DNA of 64,000 nt, taken from contig VHAX01000009.1 in the NCBI GenBank assembly GCA_016872215.1, positions 17,913 through 81,912 on the forward strand. Reading direction: 5' to 3'. A program made the position numbers and the translations under genes. The DNA comes from Sphingomonadales bacterium (GTDB lineage: Bacteria; Bacteroidota; Bacteroidia; UBA7662). The notes below the pieces were generated by a model. It ran no database searches, was not told the DNA's origin, and saw nothing but the letters and a program-made list of their open reading frames with translations. Positions 17,338 through 27,754 of this stretch are shown here, piece by piece. Position 1 is the first letter of the stretch. The number at the start of each line of letters is the position of its first letter.

Positions 17338-19620
17338 ATGCCTAAAAATCAAGTTATACTCGGCCGATTCGGCCCTATGTTAATCGCATTACTGCTCCAC
17401 CTAAGCACTACGATTACCGCCTTGTCGCAGGATCCATCCCCCATAACCCGCCACAAACTCAGTGGGACAGTCACCGAGGAAGCTGGTAAGAAATCACCCT
17501 TACCTGGAGTCACAGTGTGGGTACAGGCAGTCATAACGCAACAATCACAGGGCACGACCACCGATGCTCAAGGTCGCTACGAGCTTATGCTGCCAAAGGG
17601 GCGCTATGTAATCCGGTTCAGCTATGTAGGCTTTGAAAGCCAGTCACTTCAGGGAGAAATCAGTCGAAACACCACCATCGACGTGGCCCTGCGGACATCG
17701 ACCGACGAGCTAACAGCCGTAGTGGTGACCGCTGGCCGGTTTGAACAAAGAACAGAAGAGGTTACCGTGAGTATGGAGGTGGTGCGCCCTTCAGCCCTGC
17801 ATCGCAATGCCATCACCCGATTCGACGACGCCCTCGACCGTGTTCCGGGGGTGCAGATTGTAAACGGCCAGTTGAACATTCGAGGAACCAGCGGCTTCAG
17901 CTACGGTATTGGCAGTAGGGTACAGGTAATGGTTGACGATATGCCACTGCTCGCCGGAGATGCGGGGGATGTAAAATGGAACTTCATACCCATCGAAAAC
18001 ATCTCACAGATCGAGGTGGTAAAAGGCGCAGCCTCCGCCCTCTATGGTAGCGCTGCTCTTGGAGGCATCGTAAATCTGCGTACCGCCTACCCCACCGAAA
18101 CACCCCGAACAGAGGCCCAACTGTTCAGCTACCTCCATGACGCCCCGAGAGATTTCTTTAAAACTCCTTATCGTATCTCAGACGGACGCAATCAGTCAGG
18201 ATTTGGGCTATTGCACAGCCGGCAAATTGGTCGAAACGACATCACCATCGGTTTATTTGTGGTTGAAGATCGGGGTTATCGAATCGGTGAATTCAGCCAG
18301 CGCCTGCGTGGCAACCTCAACTGGCGCCTCCGTTTGAGCGATCGAATCAGTCTCAGTATGAGCACGAACGCCATGACCGACACCTTCGGTAACTTTTTCT
18401 TCTGGGAAAACGACACCCTCGCTTTCTTTCCCTCGCCTGGCACCAATGACACCCAGCGTTCGTTGCGCTGGACTCTCGATCCATGCATTTATTTTTATGG
18501 GTTGAATGGTCAGAAAACCACCCTGCGCAACCGTTTTTATCTGACAGAAAATAGGGGTGATAGTTCGAGGAATACCCGAGGCGAGGTGTATTTATCCGAA
18601 TTGCAACACCAACGCACAATCCTTCCGGGGCTCGTGGCCACGGCTGGTCTGTTTCATCAATACAACTACGTAAACAGCGGAATACTCTTTGGCCTGCGCA
18701 GCAGCCGTAATCTGGCCGTCTATATGCAGGCCGACCACAAAATCGGCCGATTCAATTATTCGATAGGCGTGCGGCTCGAACAATTTGTGATCGACAGTGG
18801 TCCACCTCTCCGCTATCCCGTCGTACGACTCGGCCTCAACTATCATGTAGCACCCTACACGTGGATCCGCTCTTCTTTTGGTCAGGGTTTCCGCACCCCT
18901 TCCATCGCCGAGCGATACGTGAGTGGCGCTGCCGGACCCGTACAAGTCTTTCCAAATCCGAGCCTTTCCACCGAACGGGGATGGAGTGCTGAAACAGGTA
19001 TCAGGCAAATCTGGAAATGGGGGTCATTTACCGGTCTCACCGACCTCGCCCTTTTCTGGACACAGTACGAAAATATGATCGAATTTCGTTTTGGCTTCTT
19101 CCCAGGGGGTGCGGGTTTTCAGGCCCGTAATTTAGAAAACCGCTCCAGCATGATTCGTGGAATCGAATTCACAACCGGCGCCACAGGATCCTGGCGAAGA
19201 TTCAAGTTCAATGGTCAATTGGGCTACACCTACATACAACCAATCGAATGGTATCAACCCGTTCCCGACAGGCCCGACATTCTGCTGAAAGAGAATTTGA
19301 AATACCGTACCCCGCACATTTTCCGATCCGATTTGGAACTACGGAACGGACGATTCACCACTGGATCGAACCTGCGATTCAACAGTTTCATGACAGCCAT
19401 CGACTCAGAATTTGAAACCCTCATTCCCGGTGTGGCCCCCTTTCGTTCCCGACGGGCATCAGGCGATCTGATTATCGACCTAAGGATGAGTTATGACCTG
19501 CGCAGCGATTTGAGCATCAGTTTTTTGATTCGAAATGCTGGCAACCGCGATTATATGATCGTTCCCGGGAACATAGGCCCCCCGCGGACATGGGGAATTC
19601 AACTCCGCTACAATGGATGA
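17338..19620 (+). CDS. TonB-dependent outer-membrane receptor, second of a tandem pair
   Basis: A 760-residue paralogue of the preceding receptor with the same architecture. It has a signal peptide (LIALLLHLSTTITALS), a carboxypeptidase-like domain at about 40-118 (LSGTVTEEAGKKSPLPGVTV, then VGFESQSLQG), and a plug with VVVTAGRFEQR, IRGTSGFSYGIGSRVQVMVD and EVVKGAASALYGSAALGGIV. The barrel ends in GIQLRYNG. The two share the phrases WNF.PIENISQ and FGQGFR.PS, showing descent from a duplication. It starts 71 bp after the first, probably in the same transcript. The ligand is unknown. Confidence 0.93.
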   Translation: MPKNQVILGRFGPMLIALLLHLSTTITALSQDPSPITRHKLSGTVTEEAGKKSPLPGVTVWVQAVITQQSQGTTTDAQGRYELMLPKGRYVIRFSYVGFESQSLQGEISRNTTIDVALRTSTDELTAVVVTAGRFEQRTEEVTVSMEVVRPSALHRNAITRFDDALDRVPGVQIVNGQLNIRGTSGFSYGIGSRVQVMVDDMPLLAGDAGDVKWNFIPIENISQIEVVKGAASALYGSAALGGIVNLRTAYPTETPRTEAQLFSYLHDAPRDFFKTPYRISDGRNQSGFGLLHSRQIGRNDITIGLFVVEDRGYRIGEFSQRLRGNLNWRLRLSDRISLSMSTNAMTDTFGNFFFWENDTLAFFPSPGTNDTQRSLRWTLDPCIYFYGLNGQKTTLRNRFYLTENRGDSSRNTRGEVYLSELQHQRTILPGLVATAGLFHQYNYVNSGILFGLRSSRNLAVYMQADHKIGRFNYSIGVRLEQFVIDSGPPLRYPVVRLGLNYHVAPYTWIRSSFGQGFRTPSIAERYVSGAAGPVQVFPNPSLSTERGWSAETGIRQIWKWGSFTGLTDLALFWTQYENMIEFRFGFFPGGAGFQARNLENRSSMIRGIEFTTGATGSWRRFKFNGQLGYTYIQPIEWYQPVPDRPDILLKENLKYRTPHIFRSDLELRNGRFTTGSNLRFNSFMTAIDSEFETLIPGVAPFRSRRASGDLIIDLRMSYDLRSDLSISFLIRNAGNRDYMIVPGNIGPPRTWGIQLRYNG

Positions 19621-19904
19621 ACTCTTTGTTACCTTATCCATGAAGGGTGTTTGAGGATTTCGGTCAACCCATTTACAGAATGGCGATTACGATAGTTGAT
19701 TTATAATGGGTTTTCTTCCAAAAAATCCTAATTCGAATCATCAACTGACCTAATTGTGGATTTTTCTTTTGAAACCCCAACTAATGTCCGGTAACCCAAC
19801 CGCAAACAGTAATAGCTAAGCAGATGCTTTGGCAAATCACCTAATCAGAATTCTATATTGAAAGTCCGTGTCTAAATCCGTAAAATACCGCATACAGTAA
19901 TTTC

Positions 19905-20999
19905 TTATCGGATGCTTCGGAAGGTGCGGCTGAAGCGAATCTTTCTGAATAGGGGTTTGTTGTAGTCAAGGCTCAGCCAAACAAAAATAGCCTTCCCCAC
20001 AATGTGGTCCTCCGACACAAACCCCCAATAGCGCGAGTCGAGACTATTGTGTCGGTTATCTCCCATCATCCAGTAGTAGTCCATCTGAAAGGTATACCCA
20101 TCTGCAGGCTTATCGTTGATGTAAATGGCGTTCCCTTTCACATCCACTTTCTGCTTTTCATAGATCTCAATGGCTCTGCGGTAGATGTGTATGTTGTGGA
20201 CGTTTAAGGGCATACGCACTCCTTGGGCCGGAATAACTATTGGGCCGTAGGAATCCAAATTCCAGGGGTAATGCTCATGGTGGGGAAAAATCTCCTCTGT
20301 ATACACGCCCCGGGGCATCACATACGGTTCCAACATGCGAACATTTCCGAATTGCTTCATTTTATCGGCGTTTTCTTCGGTTAGGTTGAACCTAAAATCG
20401 CCTTGGGCAGAAAAGGCGCCGCCTTCGGTGACATCCATTTTTTCCAATGTTTTAGGATTGAAACTGCTGCCGTCGGTTCGCACCAGGAATTGGTGCTGCA
20501 AACCTACGGGCTGGTCGATAGCCTTTCCGTTGATGTACACAACCCGATTGCGTATGACCAGAGTATCGCCTGCGATCCCAACGCAGCGTTTGATGTAGTT
20601 GTCGCGCCGGTCGACTGGTCGCCAGTCCTCCATCGGATAATTAAACACCACCACATCATTGTTCTTGATTTTCCCGAGTCCGGGCAGCCGCCTGTACTTC
20701 CACTGAATGCCGTCGACATACGATTTGATCTTCAACAAGGGTAGAGTGTTATGGGCTAATGGAAAAGCGATAGGCGTCATAGGGAGTCGAGCGCCGTAAC
20801 TCACCTTGCTCACAACCAGAAAATCGCCCACCATCAGGCTCTTTTCCATGGAGGGTGTGGGGATGGTGTAGGCCTCCATGGCAAATGTGCGGATCAGGCC
20901 AGCGGCAATCAGTGCAAAAACAATGGCCTCTATCCACTCACGGGTGGCCGATTTCTTTTTTGCCTTGGCTTTGCCTCGTTTCCAGAATTTCCAATTCAT
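19905..20999 (-). CDS. lepB: Signal peptidase I
   Basis: This 364-residue inner-membrane serine protease removes signal peptides from secreted proteins. An N-terminal membrane segment (about 24-42) is followed by the catalytic-serine box IPTPSMEKSLMVGDF, the lysine region DNYIKRCVGIAGDTL and the box GDNRHNSLDSRYWGFV. It is longer than Escherichia coli-type enzymes, mostly by an insert at about 165-275. Such inserts are usual in Bacteroidota. Its ATG lies at the edge of a duplicated stretch shared with the end of the upstream gene (20998-21137). Confidence 0.96.
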   Translation of the reverse strand: MNWKFWKRGKAKAKKKSATREWIEAIVFALIAAGLIRTFAMEAYTIPTPSMEKSLMVGDFLVVSKVSYGARLPMTPIAFPLAHNTLPLLKIKSYVDGIQWKYRRLPGLGKIKNNDVVVFNYPMEDWRPVDRRDNYIKRCVGIAGDTLVIRNRVVYINGKAIDQPVGLQHQFLVRTDGSSFNPKTLEKMDVTEGGAFSAQGDFRFNLTEENADKMKQFGNVRMLEPYVMPRGVYTEEIFPHHEHYPWNLDSYGPIVIPAQGVRMPLNVHNIHIYRRAIEIYEKQKVDVKGNAIYINDKPADGYTFQMDYYWMMGDNRHNSLDSRYWGFVSEDHIVGKAIFVWLSLDYNKPLFRKIRFSRTFRSIR

Positions 21000-21137
21000 T
21001 CAATTCGATTTTAGGGATAATAGTTGATCTCTAATTATGGGGTTTCCAAGTTTGTACTGGCATCTGCTTCATTGATTTCAATTTTAGAAACAATATTAGA
21101 TCGCTCGTTATGGGTTTTCCAATATTGTACTGGTATC
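20998..21137. repeat. Imperfect direct repeat, period 73 bp, at the DUF2231/lepB junction
   Basis: Copy A (20998-21064) and copy B (21071-21137) align without gaps over 67 bp, with about 52 identical positions by my count. Copy B contains the last codons and stop of the DUF2231 gene (tail DTSTILENP). Copy A lies in the spacer and encodes a degenerate version of that tail (DASTNLETP and a stop), then runs into the lepB start. A weaker similar stretch may lie at 19684-19725 downstream of lepB. Confidence 0.75.
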
Positions 21138-21584
21138 AGTTGAAGCGCTCCATATGGACCGTTCCACCCCCACACCCTGGTCGTACACCAATCCGCCACC
21201 CAGATAGCCTGTATAGAGCATGAGGACCGATGCCAGCATCATGACCCCGAAAAAAATACTCAACTCCCGCTCCAGCATCGTTTTCCTACGCGACACGCCC
21301 CATATGGCCAGGATAGGTAGCAACCAGGCCTGAACATACCCCAGGGTCTCATGTTGTTCTATGGCCTCATGGATCTCGGCACTCAAATCACCAGCGGCAT
21401 CTTCGGCCCATCCGCCACTGAGCGCAGCCAACAGAGCACCTAAAGCGGCACCCACCAGCAAAAACCTACTAAACAACAAAAATGAGGGGTGTTTCCTCCA
21501 CCAAAACAGAATGTGGGCAACCAAAGCAGACATGAGCAGGGCAATGGGAAAATGCACAAAAAACGGATGGAGGCGACCCAGCAT
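21108..21584 (-). CDS. DUF2231-type integral membrane protein
   Basis: A protein of about 158 residues with four predicted membrane segments. The conserved opening is LGRLHPFFVHFPIALLMSAL at residues 2-21, followed by segments around FSRFLLVGAALGALLAALSG, YVQAWLLPILAIWGV and FFGVMMLASVLMLYTGYLGG. Histidines in HPFFVHFP and HETLGY are typical of the DUF2231 group, whose role is unknown. The start at 21584 is chosen because the frame further upstream lies inside ybaB. It starts one base after the ybaB stop. Its last codons are part of a duplicated stretch. Confidence 0.8.
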   Translation of the reverse strand: MLGRLHPFFVHFPIALLMSALVAHILFWWRKHPSFLLFSRFLLVGAALGALLAALSGGWAEDAAGDLSAEIHEAIEQHETLGYVQAWLLPILAIWGVSRRKTMLERELSIFFGVMMLASVLMLYTGYLGGGLVYDQGVGVERSIWSASTDTSTILENP

Positions 21585-21585
21585 A

Positions 21586-21921
21586 TTAACCCATAAATTT
21601 CGACAGGTCCAAGCCCGGAATGTTGGGGATGAGTCCCTCCGTGGCCTGCTTAAACTCTGATTTGTAGGTTCGGTGAGCCTCCCTGAGGGTGTCGTTGACG
21701 GCCGACAAAACCGCTGCCTCCAGTTCCGCCGCAGAAGATTTTTGCAGGGCATCCGACTCAATCCGTACTTCCCGGATATGCTTGTTGGCCGATGCAACAA
21801 CTGTTACCCTACCATCAGACGATGTGGCTCTGACCGAAATTCCGTCACACTTTGTTTTGACATCTTCGACTGCTTCTTTCAGCTTGCCGATTTTGTCCAT
21901 CATTCCGAATAAGTCAAACAT
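21586..21921 (-). CDS. ybaB: YbaB/EbfC-family nucleoid-associated protein
   Basis: An 111-residue small DNA-binding protein. The family pattern is present: MFDLFGMMDKIGKLKEAVED at the start, the central strand VTVVASANKHIREVRIESDAL, and a C-terminal helix (LEAAVLSAVNDTLREAHRTY). It is thought to bind DNA as a dimer. Usual partners dnaX and recR are not adjacent; instead it leads into DUF2231 and lepB. Confidence 0.92.
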   Translation of the reverse strand: MFDLFGMMDKIGKLKEAVEDVKTKCDGISVRATSSDGRVTVVASANKHIREVRIESDALQKSSAAELEAAVLSAVNDTLREAHRTYKSEFKQATEGLIPNIPGLDLSKFMG

Positions 21922-21960
21922 AGAGTTATTTTGCCCTAAATATAGCCAAAAACATGCGGT

Positions 21961-23079
21961 TCACCGCAGAGGCACTGGTACTGGCAGACTCCATCGATCG
22001 GCTAAAACAGCTAGTTGACCTGCAACGGCCTTAGTGAGGGGAATGCCTGTCGACAACCTCATTTCATGCGCCCGAAGCTCCGGTTCACCCGGAACGAGAA
22101 CCGGTTGGCTTTCATCTACAGGATCACAACTTTTGAAACGCTTAATCCATCGATCTATTGCCCTAAAATACTGATCGGCGCTGCGAAAAGCGTCGACCCG
22201 TATGGCCCCAAAAATATGTCCGATTCCGTGCCCTGGTGGATTTTCCGGCATGGGCAAAAATGAAACAAAAGGAGGTACCCATGGGCCGAAACCTGCGCCG
22301 GATAGTACGCCCGCCAACAAATCAACCGCACTGCCCAAGGCATAACCCTTGTGACCCGCCTGCTTACCCACGCTGCCCAATGGTAGTAGGCTCCCCCCCT
22401 CACGAAGCACATGCGCTTGGGTGGACACCTCTCCCTCACGGTCTAACGCCCAACCTTCAGGAATCGCTTTCCCTTTACGCTCAGCCATTTCCAACTTACC
22501 GTTGGCAGCTGCGGATGTAGCTGTGTCCACCACAATCGCAGGGTACTGACCAGCAGGAAATGCCCAGCACATCGGATTAGTGCCCAACATACGTTCCCGT
22601 CCGCCCGTGGGCACCACGAGTGGACTAGCATTGGTCATGCTCCACCCAATCATGTTGTGGGGAATGGCCCGCATGGCGTGATAGGCTGCGATTCCATAGT
22701 GGTTGGAGTGGGAAACCGTAACGACAGATGAACCCACCTCGGAGGCCTTCTTTATGGCAAGGTCCATGGCCCAGGGCGCCGAAACGAGTCCCAACGCCCC
22801 TCCTGCATTTATGCCTGCCGTTGAAGCAGTTTGGTGAACGATTGTAATCTCAGGCTTCACCGATACACGTCCTGCCTCCAAAAGGCGAACATAGCCTGGC
22901 AATCGCGCCACACCGTGTGAGTCGACACCCCGAAGATCAGCTGCGAGTAAAACATCTGAGGCCTGTCTGGCATCTGGCATGGAACAGCCCATCTTCAAAA
23001 ACACAGCCTCCGTAAAAGTGCGGAGCTCCGACTCCACGAAATAAGAAACCCCTGAATTGCTTATCGCCTGGCTCACCAT
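21961..23079 (-). CDS. Ldh_2-family malate/L-lactate dehydrogenase
   Basis: A 372-residue NAD(P)H-dependent 2-oxoacid oxidoreductase of the Ldh_2 fold (malate, lactate, ureidoglycolate and sulfolactate dehydrogenases), unrelated to Rossmann lactate dehydrogenases. Signatures are LRGVDSHGVARLPGYVRLLE (about 48-67), SHSNHYGIAAYHAM, GTNPMCWAFPAG, VDTATSAAANGKLEMAERKG and GHKGYALGSAVDLLAGVLSG. The substrate is not decidable. Translation most likely starts at ATG 23079, seven bases inside the end of the LutA-like gene, so the two are coupled. Confidence 0.92.
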   Translation of the reverse strand: MVSQAISNSGVSYFVESELRTFTEAVFLKMGCSMPDARQASDVLLAADLRGVDSHGVARLPGYVRLLEAGRVSVKPEITIVHQTASTAGINAGGALGLVSAPWAMDLAIKKASEVGSSVVTVSHSNHYGIAAYHAMRAIPHNMIGWSMTNASPLVVPTGGRERMLGTNPMCWAFPAGQYPAIVVDTATSAAANGKLEMAERKGKAIPEGWALDREGEVSTQAHVLREGGSLLPLGSVGKQAGHKGYALGSAVDLLAGVLSGAGFGPWVPPFVSFLPMPENPPGHGIGHIFGAIRVDAFRSADQYFRAIDRWIKRFKSCDPVDESQPVLVPGEPELRAHEMRLSTGIPLTKAVAGQLAVLADRWSLPVPVPLR

Positions 23080-23804
23080 CCCTCCGTCAATAGGTCGGCC
23101 AAATGCACAATACGCTCCGGCTTCCAGGAGAGATCGGGCTGTTGAACGGCTACAGAGCGCAGTTGCATGAGGCAACCCATGTCTTCCGTCACGATGTACT
23201 CAACCCCTTCGGCGCGGGCCGCCCGAAGTTTGTCGGCCGACATCCGTTCAGACAACTCCGGATTTGACCTGTGCATCCCCCCGCCATATCCGCAACAAAC
23301 CGAGAACTGAGGAACATCAACACAGGTAAAACCGCCCCAATCACTTAAAAGGGACGGTAACGACTGGGCAATACCCTCATGTTGAACGCAACATGCCACA
23401 TGGCATGCCACCCTGGTTGTGATGCCCCTGACCTTGCCCATAGGAAGCTGCGAGTGTTGACTAACCCACTGGGAGAAGGTGTGGACCCTCTTCTGCATGG
23501 CTCGCGCCTCATGGTGGGCCGACCCATTGTGCAACAACTGGGGCACGTGCGTCAAAAACATGGCTGAGCAGTCGGAGGATAAGGCGACCACCGGGACCTC
23601 GCCCGAAAGCTCTGTGACACACCGACCCGCCACTTCACAGGCTATTTCCTCTTGCGCATGCTGCCAGGCTGGCGAACCACAACAACCCGCAGCGCCCGGT
23701 ATGCGTACCGTGCAACCCATGCGCTCCATAACCTTGATTGCGTTAAATCCCGTTTCGGGAAAAAACTGATCCACTACGCAACCCGCAAACAATATTACTT
23801 CCAT
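23073..23804 (-). CDS. LutA/GlpC-like cysteine-rich Fe-S protein
   Basis: A 243-residue protein with two CCG (cysteine-rich) domains. The first has FAGCVVDQFFPETG and GAAGCCGSPAWQHA. The second has ACHVACCVQHEG and VCCGYGGG. In lactate utilisation (LutA) and glycerol-3-phosphate or glycolate oxidation, such subunits hold an unusual iron-sulfur cluster and pass electrons from 2-hydroxyacid oxidation. LutB and LutC are not adjacent. Overlap with an Ldh_2 dehydrogenase suggests a shared 2-hydroxyacid pathway (inference). Confidence 0.88.
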   Translation of the reverse strand: MEVILFAGCVVDQFFPETGFNAIKVMERMGCTVRIPGAAGCCGSPAWQHAQEEIACEVAGRCVTELSGEVPVVALSSDCSAMFLTHVPQLLHNGSAHHEARAMQKRVHTFSQWVSQHSQLPMGKVRGITTRVACHVACCVQHEGIAQSLPSLLSDWGGFTCVDVPQFSVCCGYGGGMHRSNPELSERMSADKLRAARAEGVEYIVTEDMGCLMQLRSVAVQQPDLSWKPERIVHLADLLTEGW

Positions 23805-23835
23805 TTAATTCCATTAACCCCAAAACGTATACTAT

Positions 23836-25248
23836 CTATATACCTAATTCCTTATGCCTCTTCAGCAAGCCAAACATGCACATCATACCTAACATAAAAA
23901 AGAGACTCAGCATGAGGGCGGAATTGCGCATACTGCCGGTAATCAGGTTGATGTAGCCAAAAGCAAAAGTACCAAATACTATGGCGAGTTTTTCGGTCAC
24001 ATCGTAGAAGGAAAAAAACGAAGCGTGGCTCCTTGTATCGGTAGGAATGAGCTTTGCATAGGTGCTTCGCAACAGCGATTGCGTACCACCCATAACAATA
24101 CCAACTACGGCAGCCAAAAGATAAAATTGCGTGGAAGTACTCACCAGGTAGGCGGTCAGGCAGATTCCGATCCAGACCAGAATGCCCCACATTAACATCG
24201 GCAAATTACCCATCCGCCAAGCACCATAGGAGAAGGCATGCGCCCCAGCAATGGCGATCAACTGAATAAGCAAAACCGTAGCGATCAGCTCCTCACTGCC
24301 CATTTCCAATTCTTTGGATGCAAAAATGGTGGCCAGCACCATAATGGTTTGCAGGCCACAACTCGTGAAAAAATAGGCGAGCAGATACCGTAAGAGTGTG
24401 GGCATCAGGCGAACACGTTTCCACACACGGCAGAACTCATCATAGCCCCTCGACCACAAACTCACTCCACGGCCCTGCCCTAAAGTTGTTTCAGGAGGGA
24501 GATGCTTTAGGGTATAAAATGCGAATCCCATCCACCAGACGCCAACCGCCACAAAACTCCATCGGGTAGCCAACGATTTGTAGTGGCTCTGAGCCTGTTC
24601 TAAAGCTGCCTCCTGATCCATTCCATTATTATCCTGGAGCAACTGGGCCATACCGCCTACATCGAACAAGAGACCTGGGAACATGATCATCACCAAATTC
24701 AAAAGGAGGAGGGTCACGCTCCCGATGTAGCCATAAGAAAAGCCCTGAGCGCTCACTTGATCGAATCGATCGGGTGTGGCGATTTCCGGCAGAAAGGCGT
24801 TATAGAATATGGATGCGCCGGCCCAGCCCACTGCGGCAAGCATGAACAAAATGAGTCCGGGTGCCACATACTCGTCTGTAAAAAAGAAGAGTGCCATGCA
24901 GCTGATGGACCCTAAGCCAGCAAAGAGCGCCATCATCCGTTTTTTGAGTCCACCATAATCAGCCTGGCCACCCAAGAAGGGCGAAATGATCACAATTAGA
25001 AGATAGGCGGCGGAGAGGGCGTAGGAAAAGGCCACCGAGGCAGGCAGTTCCATTCCAGCCAAGCGCACAGGAGCGTCTTCAGTACTCGTACCATCCAGTC
25101 CAATACCACTCTTCAAGACCGCCGCTTTCGTCACTGAAGAGTAGTAGACCGGGAAAATCGCTGATGTGATGCAGAGGTTGTAAGCACTATTGGCCCAATC
25201 ATACATACACCATGCCCGGATTACCCGGGGCTGGTTGCGTTCTGTCAT
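23836..25248 (-). CDS. MFS transporter, UMF1/Atg22-like
   Basis: A permease of about 470 residues with around 12 hydrophobic segments. The diagnostic N-terminus RAWCMYDWANSAYNLCIT marks the UMF1 family of the major facilitator superfamily, related to the yeast vacuolar effluxer Atg22. Other signs are SPFLGGQADYGGLKKR after the second segment and GGTQSLLRSTYAKLIP late in the protein. The substrate is unknown. ATG at 25248 is chosen since MTERNQPRVIRAW directly precedes the family start; an ATG at 25272 would add eight residues. Confidence 0.9.
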   Translation of the reverse strand: MTERNQPRVIRAWCMYDWANSAYNLCITSAIFPVYYSSVTKAAVLKSGIGLDGTSTEDAPVRLAGMELPASVAFSYALSAAYLLIVIISPFLGGQADYGGLKKRMMALFAGLGSISCMALFFFTDEYVAPGLILFMLAAVGWAGASIFYNAFLPEIATPDRFDQVSAQGFSYGYIGSVTLLLLNLVMIMFPGLLFDVGGMAQLLQDNNGMDQEAALEQAQSHYKSLATRWSFVAVGVWWMGFAFYTLKHLPPETTLGQGRGVSLWSRGYDEFCRVWKRVRLMPTLLRYLLAYFFTSCGLQTIMVLATIFASKELEMGSEELIATVLLIQLIAIAGAHAFSYGAWRMGNLPMLMWGILVWIGICLTAYLVSTSTQFYLLAAVVGIVMGGTQSLLRSTYAKLIPTDTRSHASFFSFYDVTEKLAIVFGTFAFGYINLITGSMRNSALMLSLFFMLGMMCMFGLLKRHKELGI

Positions 25249-25358
25249 GGCCGAAAAATAGTGTATTGGCATCGACCTGCCAAAGGATATTCTCGTCTAT
25301 CGTATTAAACGCGAGCGAAGTGGTCGAGAAATCGACTTTTAGATTGCTGAAAAGGCGT

Positions 25359-25598
25359 TTAGGCCTCTGTGAGGATCACAATATGGTTACGGAGCACTTC
25401 CACAACGCCGCCTTTCACTGGAAAAACCTGTTCTTTTTGTCCGGGCTGTACGATTCGAACCTCACCCTTGGGCATTAAAGTAGCGATGATAGGCGCGTGG
25501 TTGTTCAGGATTTCGAAACCGCCTTCAGTTCCTGGTACTTTCACCGAGGTGACTTCTCCCTCAAACAGGCTTTTTTCGGGTGTGAGAATTTCGAGTGT
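25359..25598 (-). CDS. atpC: ATP synthase F1 epsilon subunit
   Basis: A short subunit of about 79 residues, with the beta-sandwich domain only and without the usual C-terminal helical hairpin. TLEILTPEKSLFEGEVTSV opens it, EGGFEILNNHAPIIATL follows, and the end is VVEVLRNHIVILTEA. ATG at 25598 is the family start; ATG at 25604 would add two residues. It follows atpD by 22 bp. An epsilon without helical hairpin is common in Bacteroidota and would lack the inhibitory C-terminal arm. Confidence 0.93.
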   Translation of the reverse strand, partial: TLEILTPEKSLFEGEVTSVKVPGTEGGFEILNNHAPIIATLMPKGEVRIVQPGQKEQVFPVKGGVVEVLRNHIVILTEA

Positions 25599-25620
25599 CA
25601 TGGCCATACGATTTCGAGCA

Positions 25621-27153
<1,533 letters not shown>

Positions 27154-27191
27154 TCAAATAAAAATGACTGTTGTGAAAATTTTTACGGGCG

Positions 27192-27222
27192 CAAAATTAC
27201 AAAATATCGGGGTCAAAAACAA
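27192..27222 (-). promoter_or_regulatory. Bacteroidota-type promoter of atpDC
   Basis: On the minus strand TAATTTTG (27192-27199) matches TAnnTTTG, with a TTG (27220-27222) 20 bp upstream. The predicted leader to the atpD ATG is about 60 bases. Confidence 0.6.
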
Positions 27223-27248
27223 GCAAAATCGGAAAGCTATATTTGGGG

Positions 27249-27699
27249 ATGAATTTACTCCGATTCGGGCCCAACGGCATCGAATACCCCCAAGCCGGGG
27301 TGCACATCGACCCCTGGGGCAAAGTGGAACGCGCGCTGCTCACCCATGCCCATGCCGACCACGCTCGTTTTGGCCATAGACACTACATCGCCCATTCCCA
27401 AAACCACGAGCGAACGCGACTGCTCCCCATCGCTCTAGTTTATAGTGGGTTAACAGACACAGAAATACGGGAAGTCGACATCTGGATCAAGGCTCATACC
27501 ATTGAAAAATTCGGGTCGGTACTGATCGTGTCGCCTGAACTCTTATTTGAAATCGACTTCGAAGCCATCCAACGCAGTAATCGGCATAAATCGGGACTGG
27601 CCACTGCGTTTTCACAGGATTTTGCGATGGAGACGCGATAAACCAGCTGCGGAAACAGATGACCTGAGCATGGCAGAGAAACACCTAAGTAATCCTACA
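27249..27699 (+). pseudogene. Deletion scar: ligase-associated DNA exonuclease head joined to ATP-dependent DNA ligase tail
   Basis: Residues 1 to about 49 match the N-terminus of the metallo-beta-lactamase/beta-CASP exonuclease that accompanies ATP-dependent DNA ligases: GVHIDPWGKVERALLTHAHA with motif THAHADHARFGHRHYIAH. From about residue 59 the frame becomes the C-terminus of the ligase itself: YSGLTDTEIREVDIWIKAHT, SPELLFEIDFEAIQRSNRHK. At about 27602-27606 an extra base shifts the frame. The expected ligase ending (RFHRILRWRRDKPAAETDD) continues in the next frame, while the first frame stops at 27641. Neither protein could be functional. Family assignments are from recognised motifs; the loss of the intervening genes is inference. 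Confidence 0.8.
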
Positions 27700-27754
27700 C
27701 ATCCATACCTGTGTCGACCCAATAGACTATTTTTATGTCCACAAAACCATCATT

